DNA of 40,310 nt. Source: Bordetella parapertussis (GTDB taxonomy: Bacteria; Pseudomonadota; Gammaproteobacteria; Burkholderiales; SG8-39). Both the position numbers and the translations under genes were made by a program. Shown here piece by piece: positions 1 to 8,322 of this stretch (within the stretch, counting starts at the first letter, position 1; each line of letters starts with the position of its first letter). The DNA is taken from the NCBI GenBank assembly GCA_945897475.1, contig CAMDFL010000021.1:1-40310 (forward strand), given 5' to 3'. The notes under the pieces are model-generated. The model was given only the letters and a program-made list of their open reading frames with translations. It was not told the origin of the DNA and made no database searches.

Positions 1-1
1 G

Positions 2-124
2 CTGCGCCTTCCGACCAAGCTTGGCTACAAGAACCCCAAGCACATCACCGCCATGTTCGTCACCAATACCTATCCGGGCGGGTATTGGGAGAACGACGGC
101 TATAACTGGGTTGGGGGAAGCTAA
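2..124 (+). CDS. Sulfite-oxidase-type molybdopterin oxidoreductase, C-terminal fragment
   Basis: Only the last 40 residues lie in the window; the gene begins upstream. The tail contains LPTKLGYKNPKHI and TNTYPGGYWE, which I recognise as the conserved C-terminus of bacterial molybdopterin-dependent oxidoreductases of the sulfite oxidase superfamily. These enzymes are usually periplasmic and catalyse oxygen-atom transfer at a Mo-pterin centre. The catalytic cysteine and cofactor residues are outside the window, so substrate and signal peptide cannot be judged. The stop codon TAA overlaps the stop of the convergent glutathione transferase gene: the tetranucleotide CTAA at 121-124 serves both. 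Family assignment is fairly secure, exact function is not. Confidence 0.75.
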   Translation: MRLPTKLGYKNPKHITAMFVTNTYPGGYWENDGYNWVGGS

Positions 125-738
125 GAAGGCACCGACATTCCCTTTTGCACCGCCGGACGCGCGCCTATGGCTTTGAACCAGCGATCCACGTTAGGGTAGT
201 CCGCCAGTTTGGTGTTGTGCCACTCAAAGCGCGACACCCAGGGAAACGTAGCGATATCGGCTATTGAATAATCTCCGGCGAGGTATTCGGCCTCGCCAAG
301 GCGCGTGTTCAATACGCCATAGAGACGATCTTTTTCATTGGTATAGCGTGCGATGGCGTAGGGCACTTGCTCCTTTGCCGCGCGCAGGAAGTGATGTGTC
401 TGCCCGAACATCGGACCCACCCCGCCCATCTGGAACATGAGCCACGCAAGCGTCTGGTAACGACCCGCGGCATCGGATGGAAGGAACCTGCCGGTCTTCT
501 CTGCAAGATATATAAGGATTGCGCCTGATTCCATCATGGAAATCGGCTTAGCTCCCGGCCCTTCGGAATCGACGATGGAAGGAATCTTGCCGTTGGGGTT
601 TATCTTCAGGTAATCGGGGGCGAACTGATCGTCCTTGCCGATGTTGATTTTGTGCAAGGTATATGGGAGCGCACACTCCTCCAGCATGATGGAAACCTTC
701 TTGCCATTCGGTGTGCCCCAGGTGTAGAGATCGATCAT
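121..738 (-). CDS. Glutathione S-transferase, Nu-class-like (YfcG/YghU type)
   Basis: This 205-residue cytosolic protein has the two-domain GST layout: a thioredoxin-fold N-terminal half and an all-helical C-terminal half. The N-terminus reads YTWGTPNGKK, placing Thr9 and Asn11 where the E. coli Nu-class enzyme YfcG has the residues near the glutathione sulfur. The cis-proline (NGKIPSI, Pro53) and the glutathione gamma-glutamyl contact Glu70-Ser71 (MMESGA) are present, as is the helical-domain motif with SIADIATFPWV. Nu-class enzymes favour disulfide-bond reductase activity; that activity is inferred. The start is supported by GGAGG eight bases upstream of the ATG. The gene is convergent with the molybdoenzyme fragment, and its upstream gap carries a 16-nt tandem array. 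Confidence 0.9.
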   Translation of the reverse strand: MIDLYTWGTPNGKKVSIMLEECALPYTLHKINIGKDDQFAPDYLKINPNGKIPSIVDSEGPGAKPISMMESGAILIYLAEKTGRFLPSDAAGRYQTLAWLMFQMGGVGPMFGQTHHFLRAAKEQVPYAIARYTNEKDRLYGVLNTRLGEAEYLAGDYSIADIATFPWVSRFEWHNTKLADYPNVDRWFKAIGARPAVQKGMSVPS

Positions 739-810
739 CGTGTCATCCTCCGCCGGTACGCCTTGATTATTATCATCGGCGGAAGTCTACAATGGAAGTC
801 ACGGCGAAAC

Positions 811-874
811 TTGAATCTTCGAGCATTTGAATCTTCGAGAACTTGATTCCTCGATAATTTGCTTCTTCCTAAGC
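811..874. repeat. Tandem repeat, four units of 16 nt
   Basis: Four imperfect consecutive 16-nt units begin at 811, 827, 843 and 859. The first two are TTGAATCTTCGAGCAT and TTGAATCTTCGAGAAC, and the third and fourth are more diverged. The array lies about 70 bp upstream of the glutathione transferase start and runs into dispersed repeat copy 1. No protein-coding role is apparent. It could be a slippage product or a regulatory array. Confidence 0.75.
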
Positions 875-1023
875 CGGCGGAGCAGGAACCAAACATGGTG
901 TCATTGAGGCCACCTTTCCCGTCAATTTATAAAGTAGCAAAAGCGCAACTTTATAAATTGACGGGATGTATTCAAACCTTCGTTCCTTGCCAGAATTGTC
1001 AACACTTAGCTGGCAAGTGACTA
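868..1023. repeat. Dispersed intergenic repeat, copy 1
   Basis: About 155 nt that align with 5398-5562. Shared blocks include CCTAA[G/A]CCGGCG, AACCAAACA, GGTGTC, TTGAGG, CCTTTCCCG, ACGGGA, GTATT, AAACC, TTGTCA and CACTTAGCT. Copy 1 contains a perfect 19-bp inverted repeat (917-935 with 948-966) around a 12-nt loop, and a second 8-bp inverted repeat (986-993 with 1010-1017). No open frame runs through it. A MITE-like or REP-like element, or a structured RNA, would fit. I do not recognise the family. Confidence 0.75.
917..966. repeat. Perfect 19-bp inverted repeat (hairpin)
   Basis: The arms at 917-935 and 948-966 are exact reverse complements, starting TCCCGTCAATT on the left, with a 12-nt A-rich loop. 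It is not followed by a T-run on either strand, so it is not a standard intrinsic terminator. It is the core of dispersed repeat copy 1. Confidence 0.85.
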
Positions 1024-1065
1024 AAATTCACTGTTAATTCCCTTGATATCCCGGAGGTTTGATAA

Positions 1066-1260
1066 TTGCTGAAGTGGATTTTGACGCTGGTGATCGCGCT
1101 GACAATACTCACCGCACTGTCTCCCTGGCTGTCGCGCTTAGGCCTGGGGCGCTTGCCAGGCGATATCGTGGTGCGCTTTCGCGGGCGCGATCGCTATCTG
1201 CCTTTTACCTCGACGATTCTGATGTCGCTGGCGCTCGGCTTATTGACGCAATTGTTTTGA
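1066..1260 (+). CDS. DUF2905 small membrane protein
   Basis: A 64-residue protein with two hydrophobic segments (about residues 3-22 and 44-63) separated by a basic loop containing LGRLPGDIVVRFRGRDRYLPF. The GRLPGDI motif and the two-helix layout match the DUF2905 family, whose function is unknown. Translation probably starts at TTG 1066, because GGAGG at 1053-1057 lies eight bases upstream and no ATG fits as well. The last 21 bases overlap the 3' end of the convergent EF-hand gene. It lies just downstream of dispersed repeat copy 1. The family call is good; the start codon is an inference from the ribosome binding site. Confidence 0.8.
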   Translation: MLKWILTLVIALTILTALSPWLSRLGLGRLPGDIVVRFRGRDRYLPFTSTILMSLALGLLTQLF

Positions 1261-1722
1261 AGGACGCGCCATCCGCCTGGTGGCGAGCCAATCAGCTAAT
1301 TCATTTCTCGCGAGCATGCCATCCCGATTGACATCGATGCGATCAAAGCGTGGCGCAAAGCGCGGATGGCCTTGCGTGAACTCGATGCGGGTCAGAAGCC
1401 CATCGCCGTTATGGTCGGCAAGCCGCATGACTTCATCGACGCCCTTGCCGGATGCGGGTCGATTTCGCACTCGCGCTGAATCCCGCCATGCCCGCACCTC
1501 ACCACCGGTGATCGCGCCATCGCGGTCAGCGTCAATGGCGTCGAAATGCCGCGCGAGACGCGGCATTCGCCGCGCCTCTTGCCAAGACAAAACGCCGTCG
1601 CCGTTGGCGTCGGCCTTCTCCCATGCCCTGGCTTGCTTGAGTCGCGCGGTCGCAGCCGCGGCGATACCAGAGGTCAACACCTGCGCGCCGATAAGAAACA
1701 GCAGAATAAATTGTCGCCTCAT
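1240..1722 (-). CDS. Exported EF-hand calcium-binding protein
   Basis: This 160-residue protein begins with a signal peptide (hydrophobic residues 5-23, ending near AAAA) and then carries four EF-hand loops. The loops start at Asp38 (DANGDGVLSWQE), Asp64 (DADRDGAITGGE), Asp103 (DHNGDGLLTRIE) and Asp130 (DVNRDGMLARNE). Each keeps acidic or amide ligands at loop positions 1, 3 and 5, Gly at 6 and Glu at 12, so all four look able to bind calcium. The loops form two pairs separated by a basic linker at about 80-95. It is probably a periplasmic calcium-binding protein; no catalytic domain is present. The 3' end overlaps the DUF2905 gene by 21 bases in convergent orientation. Confidence 0.88.
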   Translation of the reverse strand: MRRQFILLFLIGAQVLTSGIAAAATARLKQARAWEKADANGDGVLSWQEARRMPRLARHFDAIDADRDGAITGGEVRAWRDSARVRNRPASGKGVDEVMRLADHNGDGLLTRIEFTQGHPRFAPRFDRIDVNRDGMLARNELADWLATRRMARPSKQLRQ

Positions 1723-1785
1723 TCGAAGACAACGCGCGCAACCGAATTGGCGTTGACTTGGCCTGATGGGTGTCGGTCGAGCGCT

Positions 1786-3204
1786 TTATCGATTCGAGCC
1801 TGAACGCAAACCCGCATGCACCGCCGCTCTCCCAGGGTCGGCCGAATCCAGACGGCGCTCCAGGGCCTCCAGTTTCGCCTTCATAGCCGCGCCCAGATGC
1901 ATCTGCGGATTCGAGGGCGTGTTGCCCTGGCTTTTCTCGCGCGCAGCCACCGTCGCCCGGGCTTCACTGAACGCATCGGCGAACGAGCGCGTCTTGCGCA
2001 AAGCCTCGTCAAAATAAGCCTGGCTGAACCAGGTGAATTTACTGTTTGACTCACATCCAAACGAGGTATTGCCCGCATCTGACGCCGTAACGATCAGGGT
2101 GTTGTCGTCTTTCAAAGGCTCGATGAAACCACCCGAATAGCAGGCCGATACCACGATCACCTTCCATTTGATGCCGCTGTCGGCCAGCATGCGGGAAAGC
2201 AAAGTCGGATTCAACTGCGTCAACGCGAGCGGCGGCATCTCGAACGATAGTTCGTGATTCGCGCCACCGTGCGTGGTCAAAAACAGGAACACTATGTCTT
2301 CCTCGGTATCGATGGTTTCGCCGAGGTACTCGAGCGCGGCGCGAAGGTTCGACACCGTCGCCAGGGGCAAACTGGCCAGGGTCGAGGCATGGTTGGCAAG
2401 CGCGATCGAACGTCCCGCGGTATCGAAGCGTTCGTCCATCAAGCGGCGCACTGCACCCAGTTCGTTGGCAAAGGTGTCCTGGAAGGCATACGGCGCCGCG
2501 CCCAGAAAGTACACATCGTCGATGCCAGGGCGCTGTGCCTGCAACTGGACTAATTGTTCCTCTAAAAGACTACCCTGCAGATGAAACAGATCCTCGCGGA
2601 TCAGACCCTCCGCGGAACGCTCCGTCGCTTCTTGCACACCGCTCCAAAGTTCGCTGCGTGGGAACCCAAACGCGAAAAGCGCCAACATCAGCACGAACAA
2701 AAGCGATGCCGCGAACGAGCGCCAAGTCCTCCAACCCGAGACAATCACTTGTACACGCATCAGGGTAATGAAGGCCCAAAGAAGAAATACCTGATTCAGG
2801 ATAGGCGCGTAGTCGGCCAGCGGCTCCGATTGCCCCAAGTGGTAGGCCAGCACCGCCACCAGCTCGAATAATGGATCGCTCGCGACCAGAAAAACCGCGA
2901 ATGACATTGCATACGCGGGCTCGCGCAACACCGCCGCGGCGAGAATGCAAAACAGGAGAACTATGGGAATCTGCGCGAGCCCTATGGTCAATGCGCCCGG
3001 ATTGAGGGCGCCAGGAAAACCTTCCCTCGCCATACCGCCAAATAACCAGACCGCGAAGCTCACCGCCATCAGAAGGGTGTAATTCGAACCTGAGACCTTG
3101 ATTTCCCCCGCCCGCACCGGCATGAACAAGGCAAGCCGCGTGCCCGCGGAAAGATTGGCTGCCAATTCGCGCCATACCGAATCGGCGCTTACATCCTCGC
3201 TCAT
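1786..3204 (-). CDS. Membrane-anchored C13 (legumain-like) family peptidase
   Basis: A 472-residue protein with about five hydrophobic segments in its first 185 residues, followed by a soluble domain. The soluble part shows the legumain/caspase-clan dyad context: LFLTTHGG with His312 after a hydrophobic strand, and [10 protein letters not shown] with Cys355. These fit Peptidase_C13 (PF01650) proteins found in proteobacteria. The start at 3204 is chosen because its ATG overlaps the TGA stop of cca in an ATGA, indicating translational coupling; the frame stays open upstream, but only through cca. It is likely an inner-membrane cysteine endopeptidase, on which side of the membrane I cannot say. 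Its substrate, and why it is tied to a tRNA-processing enzyme, are unknown. Confidence 0.85.
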   Translation of the reverse strand: MSEDVSADSVWRELAANLSAGTRLALFMPVRAGEIKVSGSNYTLLMAVSFAVWLFGGMAREGFPGALNPGALTIGLAQIPIVLLFCILAAAVLREPAYAMSFAVFLVASDPLFELVAVLAYHLGQSEPLADYAPILNQVFLLWAFITLMRVQVIVSGWRTWRSFAASLLFVLMLALFAFGFPRSELWSGVQEATERSAEGLIREDLFHLQGSLLEEQLVQLQAQRPGIDDVYFLGAAPYAFQDTFANELGAVRRLMDERFDTAGRSIALANHASTLASLPLATVSNLRAALEYLGETIDTEEDIVFLFLTTHGGANHELSFEMPPLALTQLNPTLLSRMLADSGIKWKVIVVSACYSGGFIEPLKDDNTLIVTASDAGNTSFGCESNSKFTWFSQAYFDEALRKTRSFADAFSEARATVAAREKSQGNTPSNPQMHLGAAMKAKLEALERRLDSADPGRAAVHAGLRSGSNR

Positions 3205-4349
3205 CCTTGGGAGTTCCCGCCGAGGGTCCGCATCAAATTGGCGTAACGCGCCGCGCGTATGCGCGCGCCAATGTCCCCGCCTTCCGCGGCCAGGGCCTGC
3301 GCGTCGACGCGCCGCGCCGTCGCGAGCGCGGCGCGCGCCGCATGACGCGGGGCAAACGGCAGTTGCACCCAATGTCGCGCGGCGAAGGTCTCCGCCTCGG
3401 CTACGTCCATCAGGTCATCCAGGCGTCCCGGACGGCGAAACGCATCGATTGCCTCGACCAGGCCGAGCATTTCGCCCGGGGCGAGGCTGTCGGCGCGCAG
3501 CGCCACCGCGACCTGGCGGGCCGCAAGCATCGCCAGGTCGCGGCATTCGGCCGGTACCCGCAGCGCAGCGCAGAAGACTTCAAGCCCATCGGGACTTTCC
3601 CGCACGGCACGAGTCATGAGGGCAAAGCGCACCGCCAAAGCCTGTTTCTCTTTCCCCGCAAACGCCAGCGCGCGGGCGACCAGATCACTATTGGGATTCG
3701 CCGGCAGGCCATTTTCCGCCTCGATGGCCAACGCCGGGCTGGATTTCGACAGATAGCCGCATTGCGCAAGCTCTGCCAACATGCGCCACGGATCTTTCTC
3801 CATCAAGCCTCGCGCATATTCCTGCCAGACGCGTTCGGCAACCAGTGATTCGGCTTCACCGCCGACAACCATGCTTTGCATCAATGCCGCGGTCTCAGGG
3901 GCGATCGTAAATCCGAAACGCGCCGCGAATCGCGCCACTCGAAGTATGCGCACCGGGTCTTCGACAAACGCAGGGCTCACATGGCGCAACAGGCCGGCGC
4001 GCAAATCACCCTCGCCGCCAAACGGGTCGATGAGCACGCCATTCTCGCCGCGCGCCATGGCGTTGATGGTGAGATCGCGGCGAGCGAGATCTTCCTCCAG
4101 AGTCACCTCGGGGGAGGCATGCACGGAAAAGCCCTTATAGCCGCGCGCGGTCTTGCGCTCGGTGCGGGCAAGCGCATATTCCTCCTTGGTATCCGGATGC
4201 AGGAAAACCGGGAAATCCTTGCCCACCGGCAGATAGCCGTCGCGCCCCATTTGCTCCGGCGTGGCGCCAACTACTACCCAGTCGCGATCGGCGACCGGCA
4301 GACCGAGCAAACCATCGCGAACTGATCCGCCGACCTGGTAGACCTGCAT
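3201..4349 (-). CDS. cca: CCA tRNA nucleotidyltransferase
   Basis: This enzyme adds or repairs the 3'-CCA end of tRNAs using CTP and ATP. The 382-residue protein opens with [12 protein letters not shown], the GGSVRD nucleotide-binding signature, followed by [12 protein letters not shown] with the catalytic carboxylates of the DxD motif. [10 protein letters not shown] and [16 protein letters not shown] are the class II CCA-adding enzyme motifs for base recognition and the neck. Length and architecture match the proteobacterial cca group, but I see no clear HD phosphohydrolase motif in the C-terminal half, unlike the E. coli enzyme. The start at 4349 is picked from the family N-terminus; a GGAG lies about ten bases upstream. 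The stop overlaps the start of the C13 peptidase gene, and the NDUFA9-like gene lies 46 bases upstream. Confidence 0.93.
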   Translation of the reverse strand: MQVYQVGGSVRDGLLGLPVADRDWVVVGATPEQMGRDGYLPVGKDFPVFLHPDTKEEYALARTERKTARGYKGFSVHASPEVTLEEDLARRDLTINAMARGENGVLIDPFGGEGDLRAGLLRHVSPAFVEDPVRILRVARFAARFGFTIAPETAALMQSMVVGGEAESLVAERVWQEYARGLMEKDPWRMLAELAQCGYLSKSSPALAIEAENGLPANPNSDLVARALAFAGKEKQALAVRFALMTRAVRESPDGLEVFCAALRVPAECRDLAMLAARQVAVALRADSLAPGEMLGLVEAIDAFRRPGRLDDLMDVAEAETFAARHWVQLPFAPRHAARAALATARRVDAQALAAEGGDIGARIRAARYANLMRTLGGNSQG

Positions 4350-4395
4350 CGGTGTCAGCGCTCCGCGGCGGCTCGGTCGCCACTCAAATTCGAGA

Positions 4396-5343
4396 TCAAC
4401 GACCAGCCCTGCCGCGAAACTTATCGTAGTGTGAATAAAAGAATTCTTTGGCAAGCCATGCCGGCGCCGTGTCCTCCATTGATTGGGGTCGAATGCCAAA
4501 CGGGAACTCGGCCGCACTGACGCAGTCCACGCGCATCGAACGTAGATTGTCGCGGGTCAGCAGCTTGCCCGGCAGCCACTCCATCGCCCATGCCTGCAAG
4601 TACGCTATGCTATCCGGCAGGCCAATCACGGGACGCCAACGGCCGCTCGCCGTACCGGAAAATTTCACCAGATCGCGCAGCGTATATACCCTAGGCCCGC
4701 ACAAATCGTAGTGGTGATGGATGCTGGAACGATCCCAGAGACAGCGCGCAACACATTCGGCCACATCGGCCACATGCACTGGCTGAAACTTTGCCTCAGG
4801 ACAGGCCAACAGTATGGCGGGGAAGCATCGATTCAGCGCCGCGAATAAATTAAGGAAACGATCCTCGGGACCAAATACCACCGAGGGGCGCAGCACCGTC
4901 GCATCGATCCGAGCGCGAGCGGCAATCAAAACCTCTTCGCCGGCGGCCTTGGAGCGAAGGTACTCGCTGGGCGAGTCCTGTGTTGCGCCGACCGCGCTGG
5001 CGTGGACCAAGCGCCGTGTGCCGGCTTTGTAACAGGCATCGAGAATCCGACGCGGCAGCGCGACATGAGCCTGGGCGAAATCGTGGCCATAGGGATTTCC
5101 GGCGCGGCTATGCAGCACGCCCACCAGATTCACCACGGCATCGACTCCTGTAACCAGATGATCCAAGGCGCGATCATCGTGAACGTCGGCTTCTGTCACA
5201 TCAACCGTGGGCAACAAAATCAGATGCTTGGCGCGCTGGCGCAACCGTGTCGGCACGCGCAGCTCGTGCCCATCCTGGGCAAGCCGCGCGACCACGTGGC
5301 TACCAATGAAACCCGAACCGCCAATCACCAGAATCTTGGACAT
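4396..5343 (-). CDS. NDUFA9-like NAD(P)-binding protein (atypical SDR)
   Basis: A 315-residue atypical short-chain dehydrogenase/NAD-dependent epimerase-fold protein. It opens with [18 protein letters not shown], a Rossmann GxxGxxG motif, and contains the YxxxK pair of the SDR active site (SEYLRSK). The mid-region [12 protein letters not shown]-type segment and [13 protein letters not shown] match the bacterial complex I NDUFA9-family relatives that sit beside cca and slt in betaproteobacteria. The bacterial proteins are probably cytosolic or membrane-associated; whether they contact complex I, as the mitochondrial subunit does, is not established. The next gene in the same direction, cca, begins 46 bases after its stop, suggesting cotranscription. 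Dispersed repeat copy 2 lies immediately upstream. Confidence 0.88.
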   Translation of the reverse strand: MSKILVIGGSGFIGSHVVARLAQDGHELRVPTRLRQRAKHLILLPTVDVTEADVHDDRALDHLVTGVDAVVNLVGVLHSRAGNPYGHDFAQAHVALPRRILDACYKAGTRRLVHASAVGATQDSPSEYLRSKAAGEEVLIAARARIDATVLRPSVVFGPEDRFLNLFAALNRCFPAILLACPEAKFQPVHVADVAECVARCLWDRSSIHHHYDLCGPRVYTLRDLVKFSGTASGRWRPVIGLPDSIAYLQAWAMEWLPGKLLTRDNLRSMRVDCVSAAEFPFGIRPQSMEDTAPAWLAKEFFYSHYDKFRGRAGR

Positions 5344-5397
5344 AAGCCGATTAAATAAAAGAACGCAAACTCAAAACGGTAGGACCCAAAACGTGAG

Positions 5398-5562
5398 ACC
5401 TAAACCGGCGTAACCGTAACCAAACAGGGTGTCTTTGAGGTCGCCTTTCCCGCCAAAATGTAGCGTTGCAAAAAGCGCAAATCCACATAACGACGGGACG
5501 TATTAAAACCCTATTCAAACCCCGGTTCTTTGTAAGAGTTGTCACCACTTAGCTCGGAAGTG
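5398..5562. repeat. Dispersed intergenic repeat, copy 2
   Basis: About 165 nt alignable in the same orientation with 868-1023, roughly 80% identical over the first 50 nt by eye. The stem region is much more diverged: only CCCG/CGGG and ATGT/ACAT still pair cleanly, while the loop-like GCAAAAAGCGCAA is conserved. A few extra bases occur around AAACCCTATTCAAACC. It fills much of the 326-nt gap between slt and the NDUFA9-like gene. The rest of that gap contains a 6-bp-arm hairpin (CCTGAC/GTCAGG, 5584-5601) and nothing else I can name. Confidence 0.72.
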
Positions 5563-5669
5563 CCTATTGGTCATTCCCAAATACCTGACAGCCTCGTCAG
5601 GGGCATGTGTGTAATGAATCATAAATTTCTCGATAAGTTGCAAGCTATCTTAGGTTGCGTATGCAATTG

Positions 5670-7685
5670 CTAGGGGATATTGCTCGTCTGAGTCCGTCCG
5701 CGGGCGCCGATCACGCCCATGCGTTCACGCAGGCTGCGCGGATTGCCACCTTGGACCGCAGCATAATACATGGCGTTGGTCATCACTTTCTTAACGTAGT
5801 CGCGTGTTTCATCAAAGGGAATGCTCTCGGCGTAGATCGCGCCCTCCAAGGGCCTCGCATCCTGCCAGCGCCGCGCCCGGCCTGGGCCGGCGTTATAGGC
5901 AGCGGAGGCCAATACCGGATGCCCGTCCAATTCATTGAGTACGGTGCGCAAGTAAAACACTCCCAACGCCGCATTAACATCCACCGAGGTGACATTGGAT
6001 CCGTTGAAATTCTTCATTCCCATTTTCTGGGCGACCCAGCGAGCGGTGGCGGGCATCAATTGCATCAGGCCGGCGGCGCCCGCCGACGATTTGGCGTTCC
6101 AGATGAAGCGCGACTCCTGGCGCACCAATCCCAGCACCCAGTGTTCGTCCACGTTTTGCGTTTTTGCCTGACCGGTCAAGGCCTGCTGATACGGCGCGAG
6201 ATAACGCAAACGAAAATCATGCTGGGCAACGGTGCGGTCGGCGGTGTTGATGGCGCGGTCCCAGATTTCATTGCGTCGGGCGATCTCGGAGGCTGCGATC
6301 AACTGGCGATCACTCATGCCGCGAAGCGACCAATTCCATTCACGCACCGCTTCGGTTCGCATCGCCAGGCGAAACAGCGCGAGCGCGCGCTGCAGGCCCG
6401 GCGAGGCATGCGCCTGGGCCAGCTCATCGGTACTTGGCGCGGGCGCCAGCGCGGGCAACTTGAAGGTGGTACCCAGTTCCTCCGCAGCCATTTGGCCGTA
6501 GAAGCTGAACTCTGCGGCAATGCGAGTAAATTCGGCACGCGCACCCTCTCCATTCCCCGCCTCTTTCAGCGCTCGTGCGCGCCAATAAATCCAGGTCGAT
6601 TCCAGGCGCGATTGCGGGCTCATTTGCTCGATAGCGGCGCGCACATCGGGCCAAACGCCGTTTCGCAGAGCGATGCGAACACGCCAGGCATGTTGCTCGT
6701 CATTCAAGTTGGCTTTATCGGCCCAGGCAAACCAGTTCACTGCCTCAGGCATATGAAGACGCGCGCCCCAACGCGCGATTTGCCCCCAGACATAGCTCTG
6801 GTCCTCGGCGGAAAAGTTCGAGCGCAATGATTCGTTCCAGTGAACCGCAGCAGCCTGCGGGTCGGATCGCGCGAGACGCATCTGGGCAAATATCACCATT
6901 TCGCGGGCGGTTCGCGTGTCTGCCAGGCTCTGTAACTGCAACAGGTATCGCGTAGGAGCGGCCACAATATGCTCAAACAGCGCGGCGGCAGGCTGCTCGC
7001 GCGTCGGCAATGCCGCAAGCGAGCGCCGCGCCGCCACGATCTGGCCGGCATCCGCGAGTATGCGGAACCGCTCCCAGATCTGCGCAACGCCATAGGCGCC
7101 ACCGCGCAATTGTTGATCGGCCAGCGTCGCGCACCCCTCGGGCAACTCCCGGGGTGCGAGCCAGAACGACCTCAACTCCTCTATAGCGGCGATATCGCCT
7201 GATGTAACCCGCTCAAGCAGTCCCAGGCATGCGATATCCGTATCCTCATTGACCAGCGCTGGACGCTCCCGGCGAAATCCTTCCCAATCGCCTTTTTTCC
7301 CAAGTACCCGTAACCAATCGGCGCGCAGCCGCTCGGCAAGATAGCTGCCCTCGTGACGGGCGAGGTATTCCCGAATCCCATCACCCCCGCCCTGTTCGAT
7401 GCGCAAACGCAACTGCCAGTAATCGACATAGGGTTGGAGTACATGTCCGCGCGCCTGCGGGGCTACGCGAGAAAGCGCCTGCGAGTTACCGGCGCCGAAC
7501 GCATCACGTGCGTAGAGCACGGCCTGCTCGGATTTATCCGTTTTGGCGGCGGCGCCCCAGGCAAGGCCGGAAACAGCAAGCGCAAACACCGAGAGTACAG
7601 CCGCGGCAAGCGCCACGTTGAAAGGGCGAAATCCAGGCCTTGCCAAGGTATGGCCCAAGTTCATGGTTTTTCTCAAAACCATCAT
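5670..7685 (-). CDS. slt: Soluble lytic murein transglycosylase (Slt70-like)
   Basis: This periplasmic enzyme cleaves peptidoglycan glycan strands, forming 1,6-anhydromuropeptides. The 671-residue protein has an N-terminal signal segment (hydrophobic at about 24-45), a long alpha-helical repeat region (about 50-500) typical of the Slt70 superhelical ring, and a C-terminal SLT domain. The SLT signatures are clear: VRQESRFIWNAKS with catalytic Glu524, GLMQLMPATA (539-548), and AAYNAGPGRARRW (595-607). Length agrees with Slt70. The start is uncertain: 7685 (ATG-ATG, no clear ribosome site) or 7664 (MNLGH, with GAGAAAA upstream). The gene is followed at a distance by the NDUFA9-like gene, the usual betaproteobacterial order. 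Confidence 0.93.
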   Translation of the reverse strand: MMVLRKTMNLGHTLARPGFRPFNVALAAAVLSVFALAVSGLAWGAAAKTDKSEQAVLYARDAFGAGNSQALSRVAPQARGHVLQPYVDYWQLRLRIEQGGGDGIREYLARHEGSYLAERLRADWLRVLGKKGDWEGFRRERPALVNEDTDIACLGLLERVTSGDIAAIEELRSFWLAPRELPEGCATLADQQLRGGAYGVAQIWERFRILADAGQIVAARRSLAALPTREQPAAALFEHIVAAPTRYLLQLQSLADTRTAREMVIFAQMRLARSDPQAAAVHWNESLRSNFSAEDQSYVWGQIARWGARLHMPEAVNWFAWADKANLNDEQHAWRVRIALRNGVWPDVRAAIEQMSPQSRLESTWIYWRARALKEAGNGEGARAEFTRIAAEFSFYGQMAAEELGTTFKLPALAPAPSTDELAQAHASPGLQRALALFRLAMRTEAVREWNWSLRGMSDRQLIAASEIARRNEIWDRAINTADRTVAQHDFRLRYLAPYQQALTGQAKTQNVDEHWVLGLVRQESRFIWNAKSSAGAAGLMQLMPATARWVAQKMGMKNFNGSNVTSVDVNAALGVFYLRTVLNELDGHPVLASAAYNAGPGRARRWQDARPLEGAIYAESIPFDETRDYVKKVMTNAMYYAAVQGGNPRSLRERMGVIGARGRTQTSNIP

Positions 7686-7771
7686 AGCAAGAGCCTAATT
7701 TAAAGGAGGTTTCAAAAAAATCTCGCTGCGACAATACCACACTGCACACCCAGTCCGGCCACCCAAACGGT

Positions 7772-7828
7772 CGGGATTGCCTCGACTCTTCGGGATTGCT
7801 TCGATTATCCGGGTTTGCTTCGACTACT
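7772..7828. repeat. Tandem repeat, three units of 19 nt
   Basis: Units begin at 7772, 7791 and 7810: CGGGATTGCCTCGACTCTT, CGGGATTGCTTCGATTATC and CGGGTTTGCTTCGACTACT. The last unit runs into the stop codon of the helix-hairpin-helix gene. The rest of the gap to slt (7686-7771) holds nothing I can assign, apart from an AAAGGAGGTTT purine run on the + strand with no start codon after it. Confidence 0.75.
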
Positions 7829-8240
7829 TCTTAGCCGGCGCCTGGTGCGCGATCATCCTATCCTTGATCTTGTCGTAGACCGACTCGGGAATGATTTTCT
7901 TTTCGACCAACTCGTTCTTGCCGCGATAGGGCCGGCCCTTGATGATTGCCGCCGCGCGTGCATCGCCAATGCCATCAAGAGTCATCAATTGGGGGGCGCT
8001 GGCGCTGTTGATATCAATGACCTCGGTCGATTTGCCCTTGTCACCTGCCTTGCCTTTGTCGTCCGATTTCCCCTTGTCCGCGGATTTGCCTTTGTCGGCG
8101 CTTTTGCCTTTGTCGTCCTGCTTCGCCTTGGCGTCCTGCTTGGATTTGTCGTCGGCTTTGGCTTTATCCTGTCCCAAAACTGCAAGCGGCGCTCCCAGCG
8201 CGAACATTGCCAATATCAGCATCGCAAATAGTTGCCTCAT
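7824..8240 (-). CDS. Exported helix-hairpin-helix protein (ComEA-like C-terminal domain)
   Basis: A 138-residue protein in three parts. Residues 1-23 form a signal peptide. Residues about 24-75 are a very charged linker of short repeats built on DDKGKSADKGKS. Residues about 76-130 are a helix-hairpin-helix domain (IDINSASAPQLMTLDGIGDA, then KGRPYRGKNELVEK), closely resembling the ComEA-type DNA-binding domain. The GIGDARA turn is the canonical hairpin. The ATG has GAGG about six bases upstream. A role in periplasmic DNA binding or uptake is plausible from the fold but not shown by context. The linker is low-complexity Lys/Asp sequence whose repeats are also visible as DNA repeats, so its length may vary between strains. 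Confidence 0.88.
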   Translation of the reverse strand: MRQLFAMLILAMFALGAPLAVLGQDKAKADDKSKQDAKAKQDDKGKSADKGKSADKGKSDDKGKAGDKGKSTEVIDINSASAPQLMTLDGIGDARAAAIIKGRPYRGKNELVEKKIIPESVYDKIKDRMIAHQAPAKK

Positions 8241-8322
8241 GATTACCTCGATGGGTTAAGTTCCTTTATTCTCGCTTCAAGCTGTCCTCCAAGCAATAAA
8301 ATTTCTCAAACATAATCGCGTA

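Noticed and set aside
811-874. CRISPR array
   Set aside because: The repeats are contiguous short units without spacers, and no cas genes are present; the same applies to the other tandem arrays.
917-966. Intrinsic transcription terminator at the 19-bp hairpin
   Set aside because: There is no T-run on either side, and the stem is AT-rich inside and part of a dispersed repeat.
3205-3372. N-terminal extension of the C13 peptidase frame
   Set aside because: It is Arg/Gly/Ala-rich, lies entirely within cca, and the coupled ATGA start explains translation.
5655-6830. Long open frame antisense to slt
   Set aside because: It lies wholly inside a clear slt gene, and its product is rich in His, Arg and Gln with no family features, as expected for the opposite strand of GC-rich coding DNA.
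7702-7712. AAAGGAGGTTT as a ribosome binding site of a + strand gene
   Set aside because: No start codon or open frame with coding character follows it on the + strand.
8241-8322. A 6S RNA gene next to the 5-formyltetrahydrofolate cyclo-ligase gene, where it often lies in proteobacteria
   Set aside because: The gap is only 82 bp between divergent starts, less than half the length of 6S RNA, and shows no matching hairpin.
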